NCBI GenBank assembly: GCA_001017865.1
Contig: LATQ01000001.1
Location: forward strand, 26,463-90,355
Length of the DNA: 63,893 bases
Origin: Rhodococcus sp. IITR03
GTDB taxonomy: Bacteria > Actinomycetota > Actinomycetes > Mycobacteriales > Mycobacteriaceae
Reading direction: 5' to 3'
Made by a program: the position numbers and the translations under genes. The notes under the pieces were generated by a model. The model did no database searches. It worked only from the letters and a program-made list of their open reading frames with translations, and was not told where the DNA came from. The first letter of the stretch is position 1. Every line of letters starts with the position of its first letter. This document shows positions 28,850 to 38,109 of this stretch, in pieces.

Positions 28850-29083
28850 TCAAGCCGATTCGAGGGTCAGCGCGCGCTCGGGGCACACCGCGACGGCCTC
28901 CTCGGCCGCCGCGATGTGCTCATCGAGTTCGAGTAGTTCGTGCAGAAGGACCGGGTAACCGGAGTCGTCGCAATCCACCACCTGGGGTGAACGTCCGTAA
29001 CACAGTCCATGCCCGGCGCACGCCGACCGGTCCACGACGAGGCGGCGGGTGCGACCCGAGTCGTATTGTCGCGGTCGGTCACG
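28850..29083 (-). CDS. P450-associated ferredoxin (single cluster, CXXHXXC type)
   Basis: Small acidic ferredoxin of about 77 residues. VDRSACAGHGLCYG gives CxxHxxC, and AVCPERALTLES gives the distant CP, the pattern CXXHXXC(X)nCP of actinobacterial P450 ferredoxins, in which His replaces a cluster cysteine. A frame change in the N-terminal region blurs the start; GTG 29081-29083 is most likely, and a GTG at 29035 would begin at MDRSACAG. It lies between the SDR and P450-2. Confidence 0.8.
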   Translation of the reverse strand, partial: RDRPRQYDSGRTRRLVVDRSACAGHGLCYGRSPQVVDCDDSGYPVLLHELLELDEHIAAAEEAVAVCPERALTLESA

Positions 29084-29087
29084 ACGG

Positions 29088-29959
29088 CTATCCCTCGCCG
29101 TGAGCCGAGGGGTCGTTGCCGTCCTCGGGGAACATCATCGCGACGCGGGAGAGCGTGCCACCGTCCGTGGTCGGCAAGGTGACGCCGTTGATGTAGGCGG
29201 AGTCGTCCGAAACCAGGAAGAGCGCAGCGCGTGCGTTGTCCTTCAGCGACGGCGGGCGATTCAGCTTGAGCGGAATCGGCGACACGCTCGGATCCCACGG
29301 TCCGGCGACCTCTTCGTAGGACTGCCCCACGACGGGAGTTCCGGCCGGTGCCAGGAAGTTCGGCGACATACCGTGCGTCGGAGCGATGGCATTGACCGGA
29401 TGCCGTACTTGCCAGATCCAGGCTCAGGCCACGCACCATGCCGTTCACGCCGGCCTTCGTCGCCGAATATGCCGCAATGCTGTGGTACGCGACGAAGGAT
29501 GCTGCCGACGAGGTTGCCAGGATGACCCCGCCACCATTGGCACGCAGGTGCGGAACGGCCGCCTTCGCTGTGTAGAAGACACCGGAGAGGTTCACCCCGA
29601 CGACGTCCTGCCAGTCGGCATCGGTCAGGTCCTGGAACTCGACCTGCTCACCGCCGGCGACGGAAGGAACACCGCCTCGGGAGACGATACCCGCGTTGGC
29701 CCAGGCGATGTCGAGCTTCCCGAACGCGGAGACCGTTGCCTCGACGGCATCGATCACCTGCTTCTCCACCCGCACGTCCGCAGTGACCGCGATCGCGGTG
29801 CCGCCCTGCTTCTCGACCAGTTCGACCGTCCCCTTGGCGCGCTCCGCGTCGATATCGACGACGCGACCTTGGCGCCCTCGGCCGCGAACAGTTGCGATGC
29901 TTCGCGGCCCAGACCGGAGCCGGCACCGGTGATCAGGCGACTTTGCCTTCGAGTTTCAT
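29088..29959 (-). CDS. Short-chain dehydrogenase, long variant (frameshifted)
   Basis: About 291 residues. The start MKLEGKVA is followed by [14 protein letters not shown] after a lost base. Next come WANAGIVSRGG, the serine strand VILATSSAASFVAYHSI, catalytic AYSATKAGVNGMVRGLSLDL, and YINGVTLPTTDGGTLSR. Its long insert near the C-terminus (EVAGPWDPSVSPIPLKLNRP) and the TTDGG ending are typical of mycofactocin-dependent SDRs. Four single-base losses are inferred. ATG 29957-29959 follows AGGAGA. It should oxidise the alcohol made by the P450s. Confidence 0.8.
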
Positions 29960-30097
29960 GGAAGTCTCCTCGGTTCAGAGATCTGAAGTGTGGTGGATGT
30001 CGTTTTCCGACAACATTTCTCGCCCCTGCCGGGCGAACAGCCGAATCGCTGGACGTTCCCGCTGCCGTTCAGCGGATGTGACACACACTACATACAC

Positions 30098-30131
30098 GAC
30101 ACTTGATACGTCAATCGTTTTTTGTAAATCG
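30098..30131 (-). promoter_or_regulatory. Promoter box of the SDR/ferredoxin/P450 unit
   Basis: On the minus strand TTACAAAAAACGATTGACG followed by TATCAAGTG; TTGACG may be the -35, and TTGA-CGTA-TCAA is a perfect palindrome. The block recurs upstream of the acyl-CoA ligase (15879-15910). It lies about 140-170 bp before the SDR start. Confidence 0.4.
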
Positions 30132-30191
30132 CATAGCGGCGGCGATCCCGGGGATGCAGGTCGACGCCATCCGCCCCGCCCACCGCGAAGA

Positions 30192-30344
30192 TCAGTACGA
30201 GATGAAGAGAATCTCGTCGCGCGAGTACTCCATACCGGGGTGCGATTCGCGCAGGTGCTCCTGAGCCCGGATCACGAGATCATCCTCGTCGACACCGGCG
30301 ACGTGAGCACCACAGGGACAGTTCAATCGGGTCTTCGCTCTCAT
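30192..30344 (-). CDS. DUF1059-like small protein
   Basis: Fifty residues, intact. LNCPCGAHVAGVDEDDLVIR and AQEHLRESHPGMEYSRDEIL match the short DUF1059 pattern of a CxC pair followed by a helix with HxxxxH. Probably a small cytoplasmic metal- or ligand-binding protein of unknown role. ATG at 30342-30344 follows GGAAAGGG. It has its own dyad site about 120 bp upstream. Confidence 0.65.
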   Translation of the reverse strand: MRAKTRLNCPCGAHVAGVDEDDLVIRAQEHLRESHPGMEYSRDEILFISY

Positions 30345-30460
30345 TGCGTCCAGCCCTTTCCAGGCGATCGAGGGACACCTACGGCGTCGCACGGGAGCGC
30401 GACGAGACATCCCCGAGGTGATATCGCCCGAACCGGGTGCGCACCGTGGTACACATCACA

Positions 30461-30485
30461 CCGTAACTAATACACGTAGATTTAC
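30461..30485. promoter_or_regulatory. Island dyad site C
   Basis: CCGTAACTA, 7 bp, TAGATTTAC; 12 of 18 arm positions match site B. It lies upstream of the DUF1059 gene (minus strand). I could not place a convincing -35. Confidence 0.4.
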
Positions 30486-30599
30486 GCAAGACTCCGTTAC
30501 ACCGGAAACGCCCCTGGACCGCATCCGGTCCGATACGAGTTCGGCTTCCCGCCAGAGCAATTGCTGTAGCAAGGAAGTCGAATCGGTCCGTAGAGAGAC

Positions 30600-30633
30600 G
30601 GAAGGCCCCCGAGGACGAACTCGGGGACCTTCC
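30600..30633 (-). terminator. Hairpin terminator after the CoA-transferase
   Basis: GGAAGGCCCCCGAG, GACGAA loop, CTCGGGGACCTTCC: 14-bp stem with one mismatch, 10 bp downstream of the CoA-transferase stop. Confidence 0.75.
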
Positions 30634-30642
30634 GGTGAAAGG

Positions 30643-33065
30643 TCAGACGCGGGCCGTGACCGACGACAGAGCGGGATCGTCCGCGGGCGGTTGCAACACG
30701 CCGTCGCTCACCAGAGCGTCGATCTCGGCGCCGTCCAACCCGAGCACGGTCTCGCAGATCTCACGTGTCTGCTGACCCGGTAGCGGTGCCGGTCGCAGCG
30801 GCCAATCCGGGATCGTGTCGAACCGTGCGACGCGCGTGGCCGTGGGCAGCGGATTCGGCAGCAACTCGTGTTCGAGTTCGGTATATGCCTCGCGAGCGAC
30901 GAGCTGCGGGTTCGTGAGCAACTCGGGCAGACGAACCATCGCTCCCGCCGGAACACCCGCGGACTGCAAGGTTTCCATGGCCTCGGTCGGCGAGCGACGT
31001 GCAAGCCACTCCGCGAGAATCGCGTCCACCTCGCGCGGTTCGCCAGACGTGCCGCAACCGAAGCGAATCGAGGGTCGCCGGCAAGATCGGAACGATCGAG
31101 CACCTCGCACAGACGCTGCCACTGCGTGTCGTCCTGAACGATGACGGCGCACCACTCGTCGTCTCCGGCGCAGGCGAACACACCGGAGGGCGCTGCGTAC
31201 GGATCCGAGTTTCCCGGCGCGAGATCGATCCCGGCTCGAGGTGTTCGGCGACCAGCTGGTTACCGAGTTGGACGATCGCGGTGTCGGCCTGGGCCACCTC
31301 GATTGCGGCGCCCTGCCCCGTCCGCAGACGATCGATCAGGACCGCCAGGACGGTGGTGGCCGTGACCTGCCCGGCGATGTGGTCCGGGTACACCGTCGAA
31401 CCGTCACACAACCCGTCCGAAGTATCGGAGTACCGCCACAGAGCCGACACACCGCACGCGGCGCGGACCAGCGGCCCGTACCCGAGACGCGTGTTCCAGG
31501 GACCGACGCTGCCGAACGCGCTGCTCTCCGACACCACGATGCGCGGGTTGATCGCCCTCAGCTCTTCGTACGACAAGCCCATCGAGGCGAGGGTGCCGGG
31601 TTTGAAATTCGCCAGGACGACGTCGGCCTGTGCGGCGAGTTTCTTGAACACCGCAATGCCTTCGGCACTGCGGAGATTCAGCCCGAGACTGCGGCGGTTG
31701 CGGTGACCCCATGCCACCGATGCCGCGAGAGCGCCTTTTCGTCGCGACTGCCGTAGTCCGTCGGGAAAATCCGAATTCTCGATCTTGATGACGTCGGCAC
31801 CGTTGTCGGCGAACTGGCGACCGAGTTCGGCACCGAACACCACGACGCCAGATCGAGAACTCGCAAGCCCTCGAACGGACGCGACCCGATGGCACGCGAC
31901 GGCGACGGCGGCTGCGGACGCGATCGGTCGGTGGCCGATCCGAACACCGCGTCGTCGTGCTCACCGAGCCGGGGGGCACGGAAGCGGAAACCGGCACGCT
32001 CACCGTTGATCTTGGCGTAGCCGGACGGGATCCGGGCCTCGAGCCCCGGCGCGATCTCCGTGTCGACGAAGGTCCCGGACGCTTCGAAATGATCGGTTCG
32101 CAGCACCTCCGAGACGGTGTTGAGCCCACCGATCGGGATGCCACGCGCAGCGCCCTCCGCCACGAGCTGGTCGCGGGTGTAGTCGGCGAACAGCGCGTCG
32201 ATCAGCGGGTTGAGACGATCCGACGCCGCGAAGCGAGCGGGGATGGTGTCGTACTTCGGGTCCGCGAATTCTTCCGGCTCACCCAGCCATTCGAACATCG
32301 CCCGCCACTGGCGCCGGGCGAGCAGGCAGATGCGTACCTGACCGTCGGCGCACCGGTAGACCGGATAGAAGTTCGCCGCATCGGGTCGCCCGCGCGGGAA
32401 GTCCTCCGAGCGTCCGGCAGCCGCCGAACCCTGCACGCCGAATCCGGGGTCGAAACCGTGCACGATGACCTCGAACGCGGAGATGTCCACGGTCTGCCCC
32501 TGCCCGGTGTGCAGGCGGTCGTAGTAGGCGAGCAACGCCGACCACGCGGTGTGAACACCCACCGACTCGTCGACCAGACCGTTCGGCGGCAACAGCGGTG
32601 CCTCACCCGGCTCGCCGGAGCGGGACAACACCCCGCTGAGCGCGTACAGCACCTGCTCGGGTGCAGCCCAGTCCCGATACGGCCCGTCCTGACCGAACGG
32701 CGTGACCGAGACCGCGACGAGCTCGGGGTTGATCAGGCGCAGGTCGGTCGCGCCGACACCCCGCGACGCCAGATAACCGGGCGGCATGGATTCGATCAGG
32801 ATGTCGGCCTGCCGCGCGAGCTCGCGCAGACGATCACGGCCCTCGTCGACCTCCAGGTCGGCGGTGACCCCCAGCTTGTTCGCGTTGCGCAGCGCGAACG
32901 GGATGCTCACTCCGCCGCGGATCGGCTCCGCCGATCGGGTCGGCGACCGCCGGGAAGTTCGATGCGCACGACCTCGGCACCGAGATCGGCGAGAAATCGG
33001 GTCGCGGTGTCACCGAATCCGTTCGTCAGGTCCAGTACGCGGACATTCTGCAGAGGTAGTGCCAT
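30643..33065 (-). CDS. Two-domain CaiB/BaiF (class III) CoA-transferase (frameshifted)
   Basis: About 808 residues, twice the normal class III length, from two fused CaiB/BaiF domains. The first starts MALPLQNVRVLDLTNGFGD and has NGLVDESVGVHTAWSALLAY with DRLHTGQGQTVDISAFE. The second starts FEGLRVLDLASW and has YPDHIAGQVTATTVLAVLID with LRTGQGAAIEVAQAD. Aspartates in LVDESVG and YPDHIAG are the candidate catalytic residues. It would move CoA between acids without ATP. Four single-base losses (near 32935, 31845, 31185 and 31035). Last gene of the SnoaL-led unit. Confidence 0.85.
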
Positions 33066-33114
33066 CGTGTACTCCAAACCTTGTGTGCTCGCGATGAGGC
33101 CGAGCCGAAACCGA

Positions 33115-34571
33115 TCAGCGGGTTCCGAAGTAGACGGACTTCGTGGCGAAGTACGGAGTCAGTCCCTCCGGGCCGAGTTCCCGGCCCAGACCCGAGGACT
33201 TGACGCCTCCGAACGGCGCGTCGAGGTCCAGCGCGTAGTAGTTCACTCCGACGGTTCCGCTGTGGATGCGTGCGGCGAGCTCGAGACCGTGCTGTTCGTC
33301 CGTGGTCCATACCGTGCCGCCGAGTCCGTACTCGGAGTCGTTTGCGATCGCGACCGCTTCGTCCTCCCCGTCGTACGGCGTGACGGTGAGCACCGGGCCG
33401 AAGATCTCCTCCTGCGCGATACGTGCCGAGTTGTCGACATCGGCGAACACGGTCGGTTCGACGAACCACCCGAGCGCCTGGGAAGCCGGTGTGCCTCCCC
33501 CGGTGGTGATCCGGTAGCCGTCGGCACGACCGGATTCGATGTAGCCCAGTACCCGGTCGCGCTGCGCGGCCGACACCAGCGGACCGACATGGGTGTTCTT
33601 GTCGAGTGGATCGCCGACGGTCAACGCCCGTACCGTCTCGGTGACCGCCTCGACCACCTCGTCGTAGCGCGAGCGCGGTGCGAGGATGCGGGTGCTCGCG
33701 TGGCATGTCTGGCCGTTGTTCACGAGCGACACCTCGAGGAGGTTTTTCGCGAACACGTCGAGGTCGGCCTGTTCGGTGACGAGGGCCGCGGACTTACCGC
33801 CGAGTTCCAGGGTCACCGGACGAAGCAAGCGTCCGCACACCTCACCGATCGCGCGACCCGCAGCGGTGGATCCCGTGAATGCGACCTTGTCGACGCCCGG
33901 GTGCTCCACGAGATATGCGCTGGTCTCCCGGCCTGCGGGCACAACATTGACGACCCCGGCCGCAGTCCTGCTTCCAGAGCGGCCTCGGCGAACGCGAACG
34001 CGTCGAGGGCGGTCTCGGGTGCGGGCTTGAGCACCACGGTGCATCCCGCGGCCAGTGCGGGCGCCAACTTCATCGCAGCGAGCGGCTGCGGGTAGTTCCA
34101 CGGCGTGATGGCCGCGACGACACCGACCGGTTCGCGGCGCACGACGGTGCGACCACCGAAAGCGCTCGGGCGCACGTCCTCCGGGGTGGTGTCTCGGATC
34201 AGGCCTGCATAGTAGGAGAGCATTGCCGCAGGACCGAAGCCGTTCACTCCGTTCGACAGTGCGATCGGCATGCCGTTCTCACGGCTGACGAGCTGCGCGG
34301 TCTCGCGACCACGAGACTTCAGGGCCTTGGCGAAGGCGTCGAGGAGATCGGCGCGTTCGGTGTTCGTCAGCGCCCTCCAGGGGCCGGAAAGTGCACTGCG
34401 CGCAGCAGCCACCGCCGCGTCGATGTCCGGCTCCGACGCCAGCGCCGCGGTACCGATCACCTTTTCGGTTGCTGCCTCGACGACGTCCGTCGTGGCACCG
34501 GATTGCGGAGCCACCCATCGGCCACCGATGAAGAGCTCGTTACGGTTCAGGTCGTTCGTGTTGTTGTCCAT
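33115..34571 (-). CDS. Aldehyde dehydrogenase 2 (frameshifted)
   Basis: About 485 residues. FIGGRWVAPQSGATTDVVEA, VAAITPWNYPQPLAAMKLAP, VAFTGSTAAGRAIGE, the general base in TLELGGKSAALVTEQADL, and the cysteine in NNGQTCHASTRIL. One frame change near 33960. It differs enough from the dehydrogenase at 20922 that the two probably take different aldehydes. It lies between the Ltp gene and the CoA-transferase, on the same strand. Confidence 0.9.
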
Positions 34572-34589
34572 GCCGTGCCTTCCGCGGGT

Positions 34590-35781
34590 CTACAGGGTGT
34601 CTTCGTGCCCGAACAGCACCGAGCTGACCAGTGGTGCCATGGGCCCGCCGATGAACAGCGAGGTCTTTGCGCCGACCACGGGGTTGGTCGAGGTTCCGCG
34701 AATCTGCCGAACCGCCTCGACAGCGAGGTTCAGACCGTTGATGAACGAGTCGGCGAGGTTGCCGCCACTGGTGTTGATCGGCAGTTTCCCGCTCGGCGCC
34801 GTGAGGTTGTCGACGGTCATGAACGTGCCGCGGCCTCACCGGGAGGGCAGAGTCCGTGGTCGATCAACGCAGCGACGGCCGGTCCGCTGAAGTTCTCGTA
34901 GACCTGGACGACGTCGACGTCGTCCGGCCCGAGACCGGCTGCCGACCAAAGCCTTTCGGCGACTCCTGGTTTGCCGTTGTTGGCCGGACCGAACCCGGCG
35001 CTCATGTACTGCTCGTCGAGATCGTTGTCGATCAGCTCGGAGTATCCGCCCGGGGCTCCTTGCGCCCCGGCCAGCAGATAGGCCGGATCGGGACGCAGCG
35101 ACTTGGCCCGTTCCGCCGAGACGAGCACGAGCGCCACGGCGCCGTCGCTCTCACGCGAGCAGTCGAACAGGTGGAAGGGCTCCGCGATCAGGCGCGAGTT
35201 CTCGTACGTCTCCTCGTCGAGGGGTCGTCCGTATCCTTGCGCGGTCGGGTTGTTCTGCGCATGCCGGTACGACGCGAGGACGAGTGACCGCATCGCCGAG
35301 CGCGGCACACCGCCGTGTTCGAGCATCCGCTGCGTCCGCATCGCGCAGATCTGTGCGGGTGACCCGATTCCGTGCGCGAGGAAGTGACTGCCGTAGTGGT
35401 ACTTCGCGTAACCCAGCCGGCCTGTGTCCTCCTGCGACATCGCCCGGTACACCACGACGCATTCGGCCTGTCCGGTGGCGATCGCCACGGCCGCGTTGGT
35501 GATGGCGGCTGCGACGCTGCCGCCTCCCCCACCCCACATCATGTTCGACCAGCGCAGTTCGTCGATCAACAGGCACCGCCGATGATGGCGCCGTCGTTGG
35601 GGCCACCCGCATAGGAGACGAAGCCGTCGATCTCACGAGGATCGATGCCCGCATCCGCACAGGCCTCGAGGATCACTTCCAAGGTCATGCGCTTCTCGCT
35701 GTGCGGGGCCTCGCCGCGGCGGTAGTGCTGTTCGGCGACTCCGACGACGGCGGCTGCCCCGCGCATGATGTCGGCCCTCAT
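34590..35781 (-). CDS. Lipid-transfer/thiolase-fold protein, Ltp2-like aldolase (frameshifted)
   Basis: About 397 residues of the SCP-x/Ltp branch. RGAAAVVGVAEQHYRRGEAP, then YHYGSHFLAHGIGSPAQICA, VDVVQVYENFSGPAVAALID, and GGNLADSFINGLNLAVEAVR near the end. Some members, such as Ltp2 of steroid side-chain degradation, are retro-aldolases working with a DUF35 protein. Here the DUF35 gene is directly upstream with ATGA overlap, which favours aldolase over thiolase. Frame changes near 35570 and 34825. ATG 35779-35781 follows AAGGAG. Confidence 0.8.
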
Positions 35782-36229
35782 CGGTCTTCTCCTTCGGAAA
35801 TCGCGCCGGCGCGACGCCAGCGCAGGAGCGGCCAGGCAGAACCGTCGACGCGCTCGAAGCTGCCGACCACACGGTCGCGATCGCGGGATCGGCTTCGATG
35901 TCGTCGTTGAGGATTCCCAGAACCCGGCGGCCACCGGCGTGCGGCAGTTCGACGAGCACGGTCACGTAGGGAGGTTGTTCGCGTACTCCTCCATGTACGG
36001 GTACCAACTGCGATTCCAGCTGTAGACGGTGCCGGCCGGTTCGACGGTCTCCCATCCGATGTCGAAGCTGTGGCAGTGCCCGCAGATCGCCTGCGGGCCC
36101 CAGATCCACGTGCGGCAGGATGTGCACCGTTGCAGTCGCAACTCGCCGGCGACGAGGCCGTCCCAGTACTGCTGGTCGAGTCCGTCGGGGGCGGGGCCAC
36201 GGGGCCGACACGGGTTCGGTCGCGGTCAT
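35778..36229 (-). CDS. DUF35 OB-fold zinc-ribbon protein (frameshifted)
   Basis: About 150 residues. The zinc ribbon is CTSCRTWIWGPQAICGHC (two CxxC pairs), then an OB-fold: GWETVEPAGTVYSWNRSWYP, PYVTVLVELPHAGGRRVLGI and WPLLRWRRAGAI. These proteins bind acyl-CoA and pair with Ltp-type enzymes (compare ChsH2 with Ltp2). At least three frame changes. Both ends overlap neighbours by ATGA: SnoaL-like upstream, Ltp downstream. Confidence 0.78.
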
Positions 36230-36543
36230 CGCTGTGCCCCCTCTTCGGGCGAGAAGTTCTCCAACCTCGCTGCCAGCCAACGGCCGTCGTGCAGCTCCCA
36301 GATGGAACGCAGCCCGATCGAACGGTCGCTCATGTCGTAGACGGTTTCGCCGATCATGAGGTCGCCGTCCGCGCGAACATTCTTGATCGCGTAGCTCTTC
36401 GGTGCTTCACGCGGAGTGTCCACGCCTTCGAAGACCTGCGGAAGGTTCTCTCGGACCATGTCGGCGAGTGCCGCCTTCATGTCTCCGCTCGCCACATGAC
36501 CGACGTGTTGCTCGTACAGGGCACGGAAGTCCTCGACCGTCAT
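36226..36543 (-). CDS. SnoaL/NTF2-fold protein
   Basis: Intact, 105 residues. VEDFRALYEQHVGHVASGDM opens an NTF2-like cone, with IKNVRADGDLMIGETVYDMS and SIWELHDGRWLAARLENFSP as the sheet. Family members include cyclases, isomerases and hydratases, so it could hydrate or isomerise an enoyl-CoA before the Ltp/DUF35 step. First gene of the unit; its promoter carries dyad site D. Confidence 0.75.
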   Translation of the reverse strand: MTVEDFRALYEQHVGHVASGDMKAALADMVRENLPQVFEGVDTPREAPKSYAIKNVRADGDLMIGETVYDMSDRSIGLRSIWELHDGRWLAARLENFSPEEGAQR

Positions 36544-36592
36544 TGCATACTCCTCGTTCGCCGGACGCCGCTCGCGCGCCCCATCACTTGCA

Positions 36593-36625
36593 CTTAACCT
36601 TATTGCGTTAGATTACTGCCGTCAA
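36593..36625 (-). promoter_or_regulatory. SnoaL-unit promoter with island dyad site D
   Basis: On the minus strand TTGACG (36620-36625), 17 bp, TAAGGT (36597-36602). The dyad CTTAACCTT-N7-TAGATTACT (plus strand, 36593-36617) covers the -10 and spacer. 11 of 18 arm positions match site B, the weakest of the eight. Confidence 0.5.
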
Positions 36626-36627
36626 CG

Positions 36628-38109
36628 TCACACGAGACGGAACTGACCGTCGGACGTAATTTCGACGCGTTGACCTGCGATGTCGTCGTCCACGAGCCGT
36701 GTCAGATCGTCGCCGGCGACAGTCGTGGCGAGCGTGCGTTCTCCGGTCCCAGTGCGGGCGGCGAGGAAGCCGCGCTCCGGTTCACCGTCGCGGTTGTAGA
36801 CGACCGTCCACGACTCCGCCGTGGCCGGCCCGTCGTACGAAACCAGTGCCGTCGTACGCGGCTCTGAGTCGACCTCGGCCTGCACGTCCATCCGCCGGAA
36901 CCCATCGGCCGGAGGCTCGGTGGAGTACACCCCCATCGCATGCTTCGTGAGATAACCGCTGTTCGCGGTGACCAGCCCGAACGAGCCGGGGGTGTCGCGC
37001 AGTCGCGTCATCATCGTCGCGATCGAATGCCCGACATAGTTGTTCCACGGGCCACCACCGAAGGTCAGACCACCGGTGACGGTGAGCGGTCGCGCCGGAT
37101 CGTCGAGCGCGAGCCCGAGTTCGTTCGCCGCGACCTGCACTGCCGACGGAAAACAGGAGTAGACGTCGACATACTCGACCCGGTCGAGTCCGATGCCTGC
37201 GAGTTCGAGTGCCCTCGCGCCCGCGATGCGGATCGCCGGCGAGCGGTCGAGCGCGGCCCGTTCGGCGATCGCAAAGGTATCGTGCGACTCGGTGCCGGAA
37301 TGCGGAAATACCCAGCGTTCCCGCGGAATTCCCAAACGGGTCGCCGTTTCCACCGAGCACATCAGAAGAGCCGAACCCTGATCGACCATGTTGTTCGAGT
37401 TCAGCAACTTCGTATAGGGCGTCGAGATCATCCGGTTGTCGGGTGACGGCGTCGCGATCTCCTCGGCCGTGTACTCGCGTTGCACCCACGCGTTCGGATT
37501 CTTCGCCGCGACCGCACTGAAGCGCGCCCACAGTCCACCGATGAAGTCCTGGTGCTCCGCGAGCGAACGTCCCGCCGACACACGCAGCGCCTGCTCGAAG
37601 AGAGGGTAGACGTACGAAGGGCGGTCGAGGCCGATGCGGCGTTCGCTCTCCGCCGCCATGGGCACATCGGTGACCATGATCTCTGCGGTGGGAACCGACT
37701 CGTCCTGAACCGTCCAGTCCGGACGCAACTTCCGAGCCCGCATCTTCGTCCGGGTCCGCCAGGCTTCTGCGCCACCGATGAGCACCACATCGGCCCGACC
37801 TGCCGCGATGTCCTCGGCCGCACCGTTGACGAAGACCTGCGGGGTGCTGCCACCGTTGCCGGAATATCCGGTGTGCCGGACGGTTGCGCCGATGCGCTCA
37901 CCGACGAGGGCACCCGGGTCGCGGTAGCGCCACGACAACAGGCCGACCACACGCACCGAATTGACGAGTTCGAGCAGTTTCGCCGCCCCGGCGTCGTCTG
38001 CCGCGACACGGGCTGCCCGCACGATCAGATCGACCGGTTCCACGCCTCCGTCACGCTCGTCGACCTGGCCACACCCGACCAGAATGGGCGTTCTCGGGTC
38101 CAGGTTCAC
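36628..38109 (-). CDS. Acetyl-CoA acetyltransferase-like (thiolase superfamily)
   Basis: Intact, 493 residues. TPILVGCGQVDERDGGVEPV opens a thiolase fold; RIGATVRHTGYSGNGGSTPQ, YVDVYSCFPSAVQVAANELG and FGGGPWNNYVGHSIATMMTR are typical of the long actinobacterial acetyl-CoA acetyltransferase branch, which carries an extra C-terminal domain (from about residue 400). True thiolytic activity is uncertain. GTG at 38107-38109 overlaps the stop of the LLM gene (GTGA); a longer start at 38157 is less likely. Confidence 0.75.
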   Translation of the reverse strand: MNLDPRTPILVGCGQVDERDGGVEPVDLIVRAARVAADDAGAAKLLELVNSVRVVGLLSWRYRDPGALVGERIGATVRHTGYSGNGGSTPQVFVNGAAEDIAAGRADVVLIGGAEAWRTRTKMRARKLRPDWTVQDESVPTAEIMVTDVPMAAESERRIGLDRPSYVYPLFEQALRVSAGRSLAEHQDFIGGLWARFSAVAAKNPNAWVQREYTAEEIATPSPDNRMISTPYTKLLNSNNMVDQGSALLMCSVETATRLGIPRERWVFPHSGTESHDTFAIAERAALDRSPAIRIAGARALELAGIGLDRVEYVDVYSCFPSAVQVAANELGLALDDPARPLTVTGGLTFGGGPWNNYVGHSIATMMTRLRDTPGSFGLVTANSGYLTKHAMGVYSTEPPADGFRRMDVQAEVDSEPRTTALVSYDGPATAESWTVVYNRDGEPERGFLAARTGTGERTLATTVAGDDLTRLVDDDIAGQRVEITSDGQFRLV

